This document shows, one piece after another, positions 1-11,628 of a stretch of 38,646 nucleotides of DNA. Origin of the DNA: Bacteroidales bacterium (GTDB lineage Bacteria > Bacteroidota > Bacteroidia > Bacteroidales > UBA10428); the NCBI GenBank assembly GCA_016926375.1, contig JAFGOR010000173.1, positions 1 to 38,646 of the forward strand, in the 5' to 3' direction. Numbering within the stretch: the stretch's first letter is position 1; each line of letters begins with the position of its first letter. The notes under the pieces were generated by a model. It saw only the letters and a program-made list of their open reading frames with translations, ran no database searches and was not told the DNA's origin. The position numbers and the translations under genes are program-made.

Positions 1-292
1 CGCCCGAACCGCCCGAACCAACGAATCCGGTATTGATCAAAATTGCGTGTAAATGATCTGGCATGATGATATATTCATCCAATATGATGTCACTGAATTT
101 TTCCGGAATTTTCTGCAACCATTTGTCAATCATATTTCCGGCATCATTGTTTATCATAACGCAATTTTTGATTTCACCTAACATGCATTGATGATGTTGT
201 ATGCATATTGTCACAAAATACATCCCATTCTGGGCATAATTGTAATTACGCAAACGAATGCTGCGACGGTGATGATGATTTCTATTGTACAT
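1..292 (-). CDS. REP-associated tyrosine transposase (RAYT, Y1_Tnp/HUH family), 5' part, cut by window edge
   Basis: I translated this by hand on the minus strand; 97 codons are visible before the window ends, starting at the ATG at 292-290. The N-terminus has the RAYT-type start: a basic HHHRRSIRLRNYNY stretch, then MYFVTICI, the first strand of the fold. Further on come LGEI, NDAGNMIDKW and EYIIMPDHLHAIL. HLH (about residues 80-82) is the HUH metal-binding motif of the IS200/Y1 transposase fold. The catalytic tyrosine would lie beyond the window. RAYTs are single-copy domesticated relatives of IS200 TnpA; they act on REP palindromes and usually lack IS ends. A glycine/serine-rich stretch follows the HUH motif. 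The window also holds many REP-like palindromes, which fits. The assignment to the family is firm; whether the gene is intact cannot be seen. Confidence 0.85.
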   Translation of the reverse strand, partial: MYNRNHHHRRSIRLRNYNYAQNGMYFVTICIQHHQCMLGEIKNCVMINNDAGNMIDKWLQKIPEKFSDIILDEYIIMPDHLHAILINTGFVGSGGSG

Positions 293-330
293 AACAACAT
301 GTTTACCGTTAACCAAACAATACAAAACAA

Positions 331-358
331 TACGGGCAGGCCACATTGGCCTGCCCGT
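331..358 (-). terminator. Rho-independent terminator after the GH31 gene
   Basis: A perfect 11-bp inverted repeat (ACGGGCAGGCC at 332-342, its complement at 348-358) has a 5-nt loop. Read on the minus strand it begins 6 bases after the GH31 stop and is followed by a T-rich run (TATTGTTTTGT). It should end the long glycosidase operon before the RAYT gene. Confidence 0.8.
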
Positions 359-364
359 GACCAC

Positions 365-3208
365 CTATTTCTTAACAACCGTTTTTTGTCCTGTGTATTT
401 TATTGTTAATGCCGGTTTGGCATCTGGCGCAAATCCAACCGGTTTTTCCTTTGAAACCCACACCACATTAATAGTACGTTCTTCCAACATACCTTCATAT
501 CCCCCCTGGCGTTCGCCAATGGTTAATTCTCCCGTACTTTCGGAATACGCAATGGGTATCAGGCTGTATTTCCCCTTTTCATAATCATAGGTTGTGCCTT
601 CATCTTCATACAGGTTAAATTCGCCATCAGCTCCGGTATATACATACAGTGTAACCGGATCGGCAGGCTTCTGGGTGGTGTATTCAATTTCGGGACCAAC
701 CGGTATAATTGAACCTGCCTTCACATATAGGGGCATTCTTTCATAGGGCGCAGGCACCGTAATTTTCTGCCCTCCAGCCTGGTATTTTCCTGAGTAAAAA
801 TCATACCAGCCATCGGCAACAGGAAAATACACCTCACGCTGGCGGGCCTTGTAAACATGAACCGGGCATACCATAAAAGCCGGACCAAACATATACTGGT
901 CGGCAATATTGTATACATTGGCATCACTGGTGAAATCCATTGCCAGTCCGCGCATGATGGTATAATCGTTCAGCCAGGTCATCCCTGCAAGGGAATATAT
1001 GTAAGGCATCAGCCGGTAGCGGAGCTTGTCATAATAAACAATGGTTTTGTAAGCAGGGTGACTTTCGAGAGCCAGGTTGAAAACTTCGCGGAACGGATAC
1101 TGGCCATGAGCACGGAATAAAGGTGCGAATGCCCCATACTGGGTCCACCGGGCATTCAATTCGCGCCATTCTTCTTTATCAGCGCTTCCTTCTTGTGCCG
1201 ACACATAGCGGTTTTCAACACAGAAGCCTCCAATGTCCATCGTCCAGTATGGATTTCCTGCCATACAGTAATTGATTCCGGCAGGTATCTGGGCCCTCAT
1301 GTCTTCCCAACGTGTAGCAATGTCACCACTCCATGTGGCAGCAGCGTAACGCTGCAAGCCTGCAAACCCCGACCGGGTAAGCAGAAATGCGCGCTGGTTC
1401 GGATACGATTCACGCGAACCTTCATAAATACCCTTGGCATTCATCAGGGCATAGGCATTGAAGTATTGTGCAGAAGGTCCGAGTGCTGTGGGATTCATCA
1501 GCTGCTTGCGGTAATCGACGCTGGCATTCGACTGGATATCCGGCTCTGACGCATCCATCCACCAGGCATCAATGCCCAGCCCGTCAAAATGATCATGCAT
1601 CTGTTTCCAGAACAGTTTCCTGGCTTCCGGATTGTATGCATCATAAAATGATCCGATATAGCCCCTGCCAACCCAGTCGCGGATACTGTCTTTTACTGCC
1701 AGTTTGTACATAGCGCCTATGGCGTCCAGTTCCTTATAGTGTTCCGTAGTATGATAGAATTTGGGCCAAACCGATATCATCAGGCGACCGTTCAACTGAT
1801 GCACCTCGTCGATCATGGCTTTGGGGTTGGGGAAACGGGTTGCGTCGAATTCATGACTTCCCCAGTTGTCTTCGCGCCAATAAAACCAATCGAGTACGAT
1901 GTTGTCAATGGGTATGTGCCTTTTCCTGAATTCCTTCAGGGTACTCAACAATTCGTCCTGGGTTTTATACCTTTCCCGACTCTGCCAGAATCCCATAGCC
2001 CATTTGGGCATTACCTGAGCTTTTCCGGTAAGGGCACGGTAACCGCTGATCACCTCGTCCATGCTGTTACCATGAATGAAATAGTAATCGAGCTGATCAC
2101 CCATTTCCGACCAGAAGGAAATATTTTGCTGCTCAGCCTGATCAACCGGCGTGAGAACCCGCAGGCCAATATAAGAAACACCTCCGTCGGGTTTCCATTC
2201 CAGCTTAATGCTGTACTTTTCACCCTGATTCATATCTACGCTGAACTTCGAAAGGTTTGGGTTCCAGGCTGTTCTCCATTTTTCGGTAAGCAATTGACCA
2301 TTGATCCATATTTTCGTATATCCGGCATAATACAACCCAAAATTGTAAGTACCGGTTTCGGGAGCCTCGATCTGACCTTCCCAGGTAATCATCGATCCCT
2401 GAAAGTTGAAATCTTTCGGGAAATTTTTGATGGTCTCCAGGTTTTCATAGTTGATTTCCTTTTCCTGATGCCTGAGAAATACCTTTGCCGTATCACTGTT
2501 CTCATAATAAGTGGCCGTTAATCCGCCTTCCTGGCCATCCGCATCATAAAGTTTAAAGGCAGTAAGCTGACTGAATCCGGCAGGATTGCCAAAGCGGGTG
2601 AGTGAATAATTGTCCCACAGTATGCCATAGTTTTTTGTTGAAACCAGGAACGGTACGGAAACCTTGGTGTTATACTGAAACAGCTCTTCATTTTTTCCCT
2701 TGTAGTTCATTTCTTCCGACTGGTGCTGACCGAGTCCGAATAATGCCTCGTCATCGGGGCTGTCAAATACCTGCCGCATGGTATAACCTGTTTTACCATC
2801 AACCAGGATGTTTGAAAATGTCCTTCCCTGATCTGATTCTTTCAGTATGGGTTTGCCGTTGATGTCGCTGAATGAAACCTGCCCGGTTTCCAGTGAAATG
2901 GTTGCAATTGTAGTTGAAGTAATGATTTCTACCGTGTTTTCCTTTTTGTTTGCTTTCCAACCCCTGAATGCGGAATCTTGCTGAATAACCGACAGGCTTT
3001 CCTGATCAATAAATGCTCCTGAAGGAATTGCCGACACTCTGAAGATGTCATCGGAAATCACCTGCACCCTGACCAATTGGGCCGGCAGTTTTCCGGTTTT
3101 TTTAATTTTCACGGTGACTCCGTTTTCCGATGCCTGGTAACCCGATTGATTACATGATGCCAACATCAAACCTGCAATGATCGGAATACTAAAAATCCAT
3201 TTTTTCAT
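365..3208 (-). CDS. GH31 glycosidase lipoprotein with PA14 insert, probable alpha-xylosidase or alpha-glucosidase
   Basis: 947 residues. The N-terminus is a lipoprotein signal (LASC, Cys19), so it is anchored in a membrane, probably facing the periplasm or surface. Domain order: GH31 N-terminal beta-sandwich (about 25-225), a PA14-like insert (about 225-365, with TATYYENS and ETGTYNFGLYYAGYTKIWING), a TIM barrel (about 395-740) and C-terminal beta domains with a DUF5110-like end. The nucleophile is Asp552 in DAWWMDASEPD and the acid/base is Asp629 in ATWSGDIATRW. PA14 inserts at this point are known in GH31 alpha-xylosidases that act on xyloglucan oligosaccharides, so that activity is the leading guess. 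The neighbouring GH13/GH65 genes make an alpha-glucosidase role possible. It is the last gene of the operon: a 247-bp repeat-bearing gap separates it from GH3 and a terminator follows. Confidence 0.88.
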   Translation of the reverse strand: MKKWIFSIPIIAGLMLASCNQSGYQASENGVTVKIKKTGKLPAQLVRVQVISDDIFRVSAIPSGAFIDQESLSVIQQDSAFRGWKANKKENTVEIITSTTIATISLETGQVSFSDINGKPILKESDQGRTFSNILVDGKTGYTMRQVFDSPDDEALFGLGQHQSEEMNYKGKNEELFQYNTKVSVPFLVSTKNYGILWDNYSLTRFGNPAGFSQLTAFKLYDADGQEGGLTATYYENSDTAKVFLRHQEKEINYENLETIKNFPKDFNFQGSMITWEGQIEAPETGTYNFGLYYAGYTKIWINGQLLTEKWRTAWNPNLSKFSVDMNQGEKYSIKLEWKPDGGVSYIGLRVLTPVDQAEQQNISFWSEMGDQLDYYFIHGNSMDEVISGYRALTGKAQVMPKWAMGFWQSRERYKTQDELLSTLKEFRKRHIPIDNIVLDWFYWREDNWGSHEFDATRFPNPKAMIDEVHQLNGRLMISVWPKFYHTTEHYKELDAIGAMYKLAVKDSIRDWVGRGYIGSFYDAYNPEARKLFWKQMHDHFDGLGIDAWWMDASEPDIQSNASVDYRKQLMNPTALGPSAQYFNAYALMNAKGIYEGSRESYPNQRAFLLTRSGFAGLQRYAAATWSGDIATRWEDMRAQIPAGINYCMAGNPYWTMDIGGFCVENRYVSAQEGSADKEEWRELNARWTQYGAFAPLFRAHGQYPFREVFNLALESHPAYKTIVYYDKLRYRLMPYIYSLAGMTWLNDYTIMRGLAMDFTSDANVYNIADQYMFGPAFMVCPVHVYKARQREVYFPVADGWYDFYSGKYQAGGQKITVPAPYERMPLYVKAGSIIPVGPEIEYTTQKPADPVTLYVYTGADGEFNLYEDEGTTYDYEKGKYSLIPIAYSESTGELTIGERQGGYEGMLEERTINVVWVSKEKPVGFAPDAKPALTIKYTGQKTVVKK

Positions 3209-3281
3209 ATTATCTGACTTTTAAATGTTTATGCTTTCATACTGTCGCTAATATTGCTGCTGCTGACTTCTCCTGTTTTTT

Positions 3282-3363
3282 TACCATAATGTCGCTCCTA
3301 CGGAGCTTTGGATGAGGGTAGGATATTGTATTTTCTACCAAAATGTCGCTCCTACGGAGCTTT
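3282..3363. repeat. Two direct copies of a 28-bp Bacteroidota intergenic repeat
   Basis: Copies at 3282-3309 and 3336-3363 share 27 of 28 bases and repeat with a 54-bp period. Each contains GCTCCTACGGAGC, a 5-bp stem with a TAC loop. They lie in the gap between the GH3 and GH31 genes. Such elements are widespread between genes in this phylum, and in form they resemble REP sequences. Confidence 0.75.
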
Positions 3364-3394
3364 CTGTTTTACTGCAAATCATTCTCGCAGATTT

Positions 3395-3424
3395 CCCTTC
3401 AAGCGGTTGGAAACCCTTGAAGGG
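3395..3424. repeat. Inverted repeat, possible weak terminator after GH3
   Basis: CCCTTCAAG (3395-3403) pairs with CTTGAAGGG (3416-3424), a perfect 9-bp stem with a 12-nt loop. It lies 31 bases after the GH3 stop on the minus strand. No T-run follows, so it is more likely a dispersed palindrome or a processing site than a full terminator. Confidence 0.5.
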
Positions 3425-3455
3425 TGTTGGATACTGCTACTGCTGCTGCTGCCCA

Positions 3456-5630
3456 TCATTCTACTACAGTAATAGTCTTCTTCACCCTGATGTCCTGAGA
3501 CGAACCACCCAGCATCAGTTCAACCTTTCCGGGTTCAACTCTGAAAGCGTGTTTCTTTTCATCCCAGTAAGCCAAATCAGCTGCCTTAAGGGTTATTGTT
3601 ACGGGTTTTGTTTCGCCGGCATTCACTGGCACCCTGGCAAATCCCTTTAACTGCCTCAAAGGCCTTTCAACCTTAGAATCCAAATATCTTACATAGAGTT
3701 GAACTACCTCGTCTCCTGAATACTTTCCTGTATTCTTCACATCCACGGTAATTTTAACTTCGTCATTGGCAGGAAGCACGGCAGTGCTGAATCGCATGCC
3801 GGAATAGGCAAATGAAGTATAGCTCAGCCCGTATCCGAAAGGGTAGAGAGGAGTGTCCCTGAAATACATATAGGTTCTTCCGTTTCGAATGTTGTAATCC
3901 ATCATGGGTGGAAGCTGTGTGATCGACCTGGGCCAGGTTTGCACCAGCCTTCCGGCAGGGTTCACTTTTCCGAAAATGACATCGGCCAGTCCGTTTCCCA
4001 TTTCCTGGCTGCTGTGGGTGATGTGCAGTATGGCAGGCACATTTTCAGCCGACCAGTTGATGGCAAAGGGAAAACTGCTCACCAACACCATTATGGTTTT
4101 CGGATTTGACTGGTAAACCAGCTTCACCAGGTCTTCCTGCTCGAGAGTCAGCGATTTACGGTCTACCGCCTCTTTACCATCACTGGGTACCGGTGACACC
4201 TTCCATTCGTTAATTGCGCCAATGGGATTGTTTCCCACAACTACAATGGCGATATCAGCTGATTTGGCTGCTTTTACAGCCTCATCCATCCGGTTTTCAT
4301 CGGTAAATGTCACGCTTACATTCTTTCCGCAGGCATTTCTGATTCCCTGCAAAGGTGTTACGGTATATGGCGGAGTGCCGCTGTACCAGTCGGCCAGCAC
4401 CTGGTCGGCTATTGGTCCGATGACGGCAACCGATTTGATTTTTGTGAGATCGAGAGGAAGCAGGGTGTTTGTATTTTTAAGCAGTACAACTGATTTTGCG
4501 GTTACTTCACGAACAAACTGCTTGACTTCCGGTTTGGTCCAGGGATCTATAGTATCCCGGACGCCTATTTGGCTGTAAGGATTATCTTCTTTTCCATCAA
4601 GAAGGCCCAGTCTGAGAGCCACCTGGTAATTGCCTCTGAGCACTGCATCTATTTCTTTCTCATTCACCAAACCCTTGGCAAGGGCTTCCTTAATAAAAGG
4701 CTTGTAATTATCCAGAAATTGCCCGATTCCCGCCTTAACACAGGCTGCTGCGGCTTCGGCCATGGTGGGGTAGTGCTTATGCGCATTAAAAAGCAGGGCC
4801 AGTGCGCCGCCATCGGTACAAATAATGCCGTTGTTACCCCATTCCCGTACAGTTACCTCCTTCAGTATCGGGTGAACTGTCATGGGGATGCCATTGTAGG
4901 CATTATACGAGGCCATATAGGCACGTGAACCACCTTCGGTGATGCCTTTGTAGAATGTGTAGCCGTAATACTCCCTGAACAACCTTTCATCAAAATCGGA
5001 TGAAGTGGAATCGCGTCCGTCTTCGTTGCTGTTGGCCATAAAGTGCTTCATCAGCGAAGCAGTGCGCCAGTATTTTGGGTCATCACCCTGCAGTCCCTTA
5101 ATAAAAGCCACTGTCATTCTTGCATTCAACCAGGAATCTTCACCAAAACACTCTTCTGTTCTACCCCAGCGCGGGTCTCTTCCCAGGTCGGCATTTGGCG
5201 CGCGCATTACCAGTGATCCCCTGAGGTATTTAGGACTCTGGAAATAATAGCGGTTTTCAACAGCTTCCTGTTCAGCTACTTTTCTGATGAGTTCCACATC
5301 CCATGTTTCTCCCAGTCCATATGCCTGTGGAAAAATGGTTGATGGAACCGGATTTCTTGAACCCCAGTTCGAAGGTCCGCCATATGCAAGGCCGTGAAGT
5401 CCTTCAACCTGGCCGCAATTTCTGATGCCCAAACGTGGTATGCCGAGTTGGGTTGAAAGAGCATTCACCTTTTCCTCCAGCGTCATCAGCGAAATCAGGT
5501 TGTCAATGCGCTCGTTGTCAGATAAAGCCGGGTTCTGAAAAGGGTATTGGTACTGGGCATATGCCTTGCTGCTCAGAATTACGGTGAACAGCAAAACCAC
5601 CCGGAATACACGAATGAATTTTGTTTTCAT
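3456..5630 (-). CDS. GH3 glycoside hydrolase, secreted (beta-glucosidase/beta-xylosidase type)
   Basis: 724 residues, a normal length for GH3 with a fibronectin-III-like tail. The signal peptide ends near SKAYAQ (about residue 26). The N-terminal barrel has RDPRWGRTEECFGED (about 151-165), MKHFMANSNEDGRD (about 194-207) and ICTDGGA, in which Asp273 is the expected nucleophile. The (alpha/beta)6 sandwich domain follows, and the fibronectin-III-like domain after PLYPFGYGLSYTSF closes the protein. Retaining GH3 enzymes remove beta-linked glucose, xylose or related sugars from chain ends; the exact sugar cannot be read from the sequence. Only 26 bases separate it from the GH2 gene upstream, so the two are surely co-transcribed. 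Likely periplasmic, with a role on oligosaccharides trimmed by the GH2, GH31 or GH53 partners. Confidence 0.9.
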   Translation of the reverse strand: MKTKFIRVFRVVLLFTVILSSKAYAQYQYPFQNPALSDNERIDNLISLMTLEEKVNALSTQLGIPRLGIRNCGQVEGLHGLAYGGPSNWGSRNPVPSTIFPQAYGLGETWDVELIRKVAEQEAVENRYYFQSPKYLRGSLVMRAPNADLGRDPRWGRTEECFGEDSWLNARMTVAFIKGLQGDDPKYWRTASLMKHFMANSNEDGRDSTSSDFDERLFREYYGYTFYKGITEGGSRAYMASYNAYNGIPMTVHPILKEVTVREWGNNGIICTDGGALALLFNAHKHYPTMAEAAAACVKAGIGQFLDNYKPFIKEALAKGLVNEKEIDAVLRGNYQVALRLGLLDGKEDNPYSQIGVRDTIDPWTKPEVKQFVREVTAKSVVLLKNTNTLLPLDLTKIKSVAVIGPIADQVLADWYSGTPPYTVTPLQGIRNACGKNVSVTFTDENRMDEAVKAAKSADIAIVVVGNNPIGAINEWKVSPVPSDGKEAVDRKSLTLEQEDLVKLVYQSNPKTIMVLVSSFPFAINWSAENVPAILHITHSSQEMGNGLADVIFGKVNPAGRLVQTWPRSITQLPPMMDYNIRNGRTYMYFRDTPLYPFGYGLSYTSFAYSGMRFSTAVLPANDEVKITVDVKNTGKYSGDEVVQLYVRYLDSKVERPLRQLKGFARVPVNAGETKPVTITLKAADLAYWDEKKHAFRVEPGKVELMLGGSSQDIRVKKTITVVE

Positions 5631-5656
5631 ATAATTATGATTATGGAAAGGAATAA

Positions 5657-8929
<3,273 letters not shown>

Positions 8930-8965
8930 TCAAATATCTCTGCCTTGTCAAAGGACAACCTGGTT

Positions 8966-10180
8966 TTATTTTTTCATAGGAAATGAATATGAGCGGGTCA
9001 TGTAGGAAAAAGAGGGCAACGTATTTCCTTCAAAGTCGAATAAGGTGCAGTTTTCCCAGGATGAGCCAGTTCCCCATAAATCTTTCATTTGTGAGGTTAT
9101 CCAGGCCGGTTCCCAGTAAACAATTCCGCATGTGCCGGCGATAATCATTTTTTGAGTCAGATCTGTCATGAATGCTTTTTGTCCGTCCTTTGTGAATTCA
9201 AATGATCCAACCTTTTCCTGACTACCCATCATGTTGTGGTATTGATCCGCACCTGAAGTTGACCATGGATAGGCTGTTTCAAGTATCATGATCTTCTTGT
9301 TGAACTGTGCTTTCACACTGCTTACCAATGCAGGCAGACTGGTATAGTTAATCTCGGTGTGCCACAAAGGATAATAAGAGAATCCAATGATGTCAAAGTC
9401 GGTAACTTTTCCTTTACTGATTATATTACCGAACCACCAGGAAAGATTTTTCGGATCGGCAACATGAAGCACAATCTGAGGTTTTGGTGAGATGTCTGAA
9501 CTTACGTCCCTTACAGCCTGAATACCTGAATTAATGACTTCTCCTAATGACAGCCACTGACCATTGCAGCAATTCAGTTGCGGAAATCCTGTTTCGGTTC
9601 CGGTGATCATCATGCCGCAATTGATCTCGTTGCCTATTTGTATCATTTCAGGAAAAAGATTTTTGCTTTTAAGATATGTCATCACATTCTTTGTATACTG
9701 GTAAACCGAATCCTTAAGGACATTAAGTTCATAAATATCTTTCCATGCAACTGGTGGAATCTGCTTGTCAGGATCAGCCCATGTATCCGAATAATGCAAA
9801 TCGAGTAACACCGCCATACCTTCAGCTTTTGCAACTGCAATGCTTTTTTCCACATCTTTGAGGTCGTTGTAGAATTGGGTTCCTGCTTCACCGTATACAT
9901 CTTTCGTCCAGGCCGGATTATGCCACAGGCGCAATCTCACCAGATTTGTCCCATTGTCCTTAAAAATGCGATAAGGGTTTCTGATCTCTCCGGAGTCTTT
10001 GTAAATTCCGCCATGATTAAGGATTTGGTTTACATAGGAAAGATCGGCACCCATGCAGAACTGATCGATAGAATAGAATACCTTATTATCAGCAGACAAC
10101 TCATCATCTTTTTTCTCCTTATTGCAGGAGAAAAGCAGGCATGCCAGCATGGCAACACCTGAAAAAAATAAAGGTTTCAT
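8966..10180 (-). CDS. GH53 arabinogalactan endo-beta-1,4-galactanase, lipoprotein
   Basis: 404 residues with a lipoprotein signal (LFSC, Cys19), so probably surface- or periplasm-anchored. GH53 hallmarks run the length of the protein: GADLSYV (44-50), VRLRLWHNP (81-89), LLDLHYSDTWADPDKQ (125-140), IGNEINCGMM with acid/base Glu185, and MILETAYPW with nucleophile Glu301. The enzyme cuts beta-1,4-galactan (type I arabinogalactan, pectin side chains) into short oligosaccharides. The gene follows the GH13 lipoprotein amylase by 10 bases and precedes the GH2 beta-galactosidase by 81, a textbook pairing of endo-galactanase and beta-galactosidase. What is odd is its place inside an alpha-glucan operon with no SusC/SusD pair of its own in the window. 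Confidence 0.93.
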   Translation of the reverse strand: MKPLFFSGVAMLACLLFSCNKEKKDDELSADNKVFYSIDQFCMGADLSYVNQILNHGGIYKDSGEIRNPYRIFKDNGTNLVRLRLWHNPAWTKDVYGEAGTQFYNDLKDVEKSIAVAKAEGMAVLLDLHYSDTWADPDKQIPPVAWKDIYELNVLKDSVYQYTKNVMTYLKSKNLFPEMIQIGNEINCGMMITGTETGFPQLNCCNGQWLSLGEVINSGIQAVRDVSSDISPKPQIVLHVADPKNLSWWFGNIISKGKVTDFDIIGFSYYPLWHTEINYTSLPALVSSVKAQFNKKIMILETAYPWSTSGADQYHNMMGSQEKVGSFEFTKDGQKAFMTDLTQKMIIAGTCGIVYWEPAWITSQMKDLWGTGSSWENCTLFDFEGNTLPSFSYMTRSYSFPMKK

Positions 10181-10190
10181 TTTCTTCGGA

Positions 10191-11555
10191 TTATTGTTGC
10201 TCTAATACCAGATATTCAAATGGATCAAGCTGTATTTCCGATTTCTTGCGAAGCTTGAATGCATCTCCGGAAAATACGTCCCAGTATTTATCGAATGCCT
10301 CAACAAAAGGTACCTTCATACTCACTGGTTTGTCGGAAAAATTAAATAAACCCAGCACCTTGTTTTCACCCGAAGTTCTCAGCAAAACAACAGAATGGTT
10401 AACGGAGTCGGCGTGAAAATAAAAGTTACCGGCGGCTATCCCTGCCCGGAGTGCAGGGTTTTGTTCTTTCAGTGAATTGAGTTTCCGGTAAGTTGAATAG
10501 AGCGAAGTGTCGGCCCATGATATGGTATCTTTTTCAAAGAAACACAGGCGTTTGTTCAGGCCGGCTTCCTGGCCTGTGTAGATCATCGGAATGCCTGGCA
10601 TGAGGTAGGTAATAGCTGAAAAACCAGGCACATACTTTCCCATTCTTTCATATTCGCTTCCAGCCCATGAATTCTCATCGTGATTGGTGATGAAATTCAT
10701 TAGGATGTCATCATCGGCATAAAGCGTATCGGTTTTTTCAATATAATCTTTAATGGCGGTAACCTTTTTTTTCCCCTGGGCAATTTCATTCAGCAGATGG
10801 TGGAATTCCCAACCGTATGCGGCATCAAAACCATTTTCAAGGAGCTCGGGTTCCCAGGCTTCAGCCAGTTTTATAACAGGCTTAATGCTGTCGAGATTAG
10901 CAAGAGCATCTTTCCAGAACGTGGTGGGTACCATGGCGGCTGCGTCGCAACGATATCCGTCAATTCCAATATCACGTATCCAATACTCCATGGCATCAAT
11001 CATGGCTTGCTGCATTTCCATATTTTCGAAATTCAGATCGGCAACATCTGACCAGTCGGCTACTGGTGGTACTATTCTGCCCTTTTTGTCGCGGGTATAC
11101 CATTCGGGATTTTGTGTGATCCAGGGGTTGTCCCACCCCGTATGGTTGGCCACCCAGTCGAATATCACAAGCATTCCAGCCTCATGTGCCTTCTTAACCA
11201 GCTCCTTCATATCATCCAGGGTGCCGAACTCCGGGTTTACACCTTTGTAATCAGCAATGGAGTAATAGCTTCCCAGCGTTCCCTTGCGGTTTTTTACCGA
11301 TATGGGATAGGTGGGCATCAGCCACAGAATATCCACACCCAGGTTTTTTAACCGTTCCATGTGTTGTTCTGTAAACGCGCTGAGGGTGCCCTCGGTAGTA
11401 ATCTGGCGGATGTTTACTTCATATATGACGTCTGTGGCAAGGTGTTCATGAATCGGGTTTGTAGCGGGTATCACCACCGAAACAGGCTGACTCTTTTTAC
11501 ATCCTGCTGAAAGGAATAAAACTGCCCATAAAACCATTACTATTTTTGCCTTCAT
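10191..11555 (-). CDS. GH13 alpha-amylase-family lipoprotein (SusG-like role)
   Basis: 454 residues with a lipoprotein signal (SAGC, Cys19). The GH13 regions are clear: I FDWVANHTG (132-140), II GIDGYRCDAAA with nucleophile Asp204, III KLAEAWEPE with acid/base Glu232, IV FITNHDENSW with Asp293. A short C-terminal all-beta domain ends the protein. It is compact, without the starch-binding insertion of true SusG. It should cut alpha-1,4-glucan at the outer surface or in the periplasm. It sits between the periplasmic GH13 gene (73-base gap) and GH53 (10-base gap). The exact GH13 subfamily and product size cannot be told from the sequence. Confidence 0.9.
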   Translation of the reverse strand: MKAKIVMVLWAVLFLSAGCKKSQPVSVVIPATNPIHEHLATDVIYEVNIRQITTEGTLSAFTEQHMERLKNLGVDILWLMPTYPISVKNRKGTLGSYYSIADYKGVNPEFGTLDDMKELVKKAHEAGMLVIFDWVANHTGWDNPWITQNPEWYTRDKKGRIVPPVADWSDVADLNFENMEMQQAMIDAMEYWIRDIGIDGYRCDAAAMVPTTFWKDALANLDSIKPVIKLAEAWEPELLENGFDAAYGWEFHHLLNEIAQGKKKVTAIKDYIEKTDTLYADDDILMNFITNHDENSWAGSEYERMGKYVPGFSAITYLMPGIPMIYTGQEAGLNKRLCFFEKDTISWADTSLYSTYRKLNSLKEQNPALRAGIAAGNFYFHADSVNHSVVLLRTSGENKVLGLFNFSDKPVSMKVPFVEAFDKYWDVFSGDAFKLRKKSEIQLDPFEYLVLEQQ

Positions 11556-11628
11556 ATAGCGTGTTTTTTTATCTTAATTGCTATTCTGATAATTTCATAT
11601 TCAATAATAGAACTGATATTCTGTAAAC

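Noticed and set aside
1739-2521. 260-codon plus-strand open frame opposite GH31
   Set aside because: Shadow of the GH31 gene with no family resemblance, signal peptide or regulatory context.
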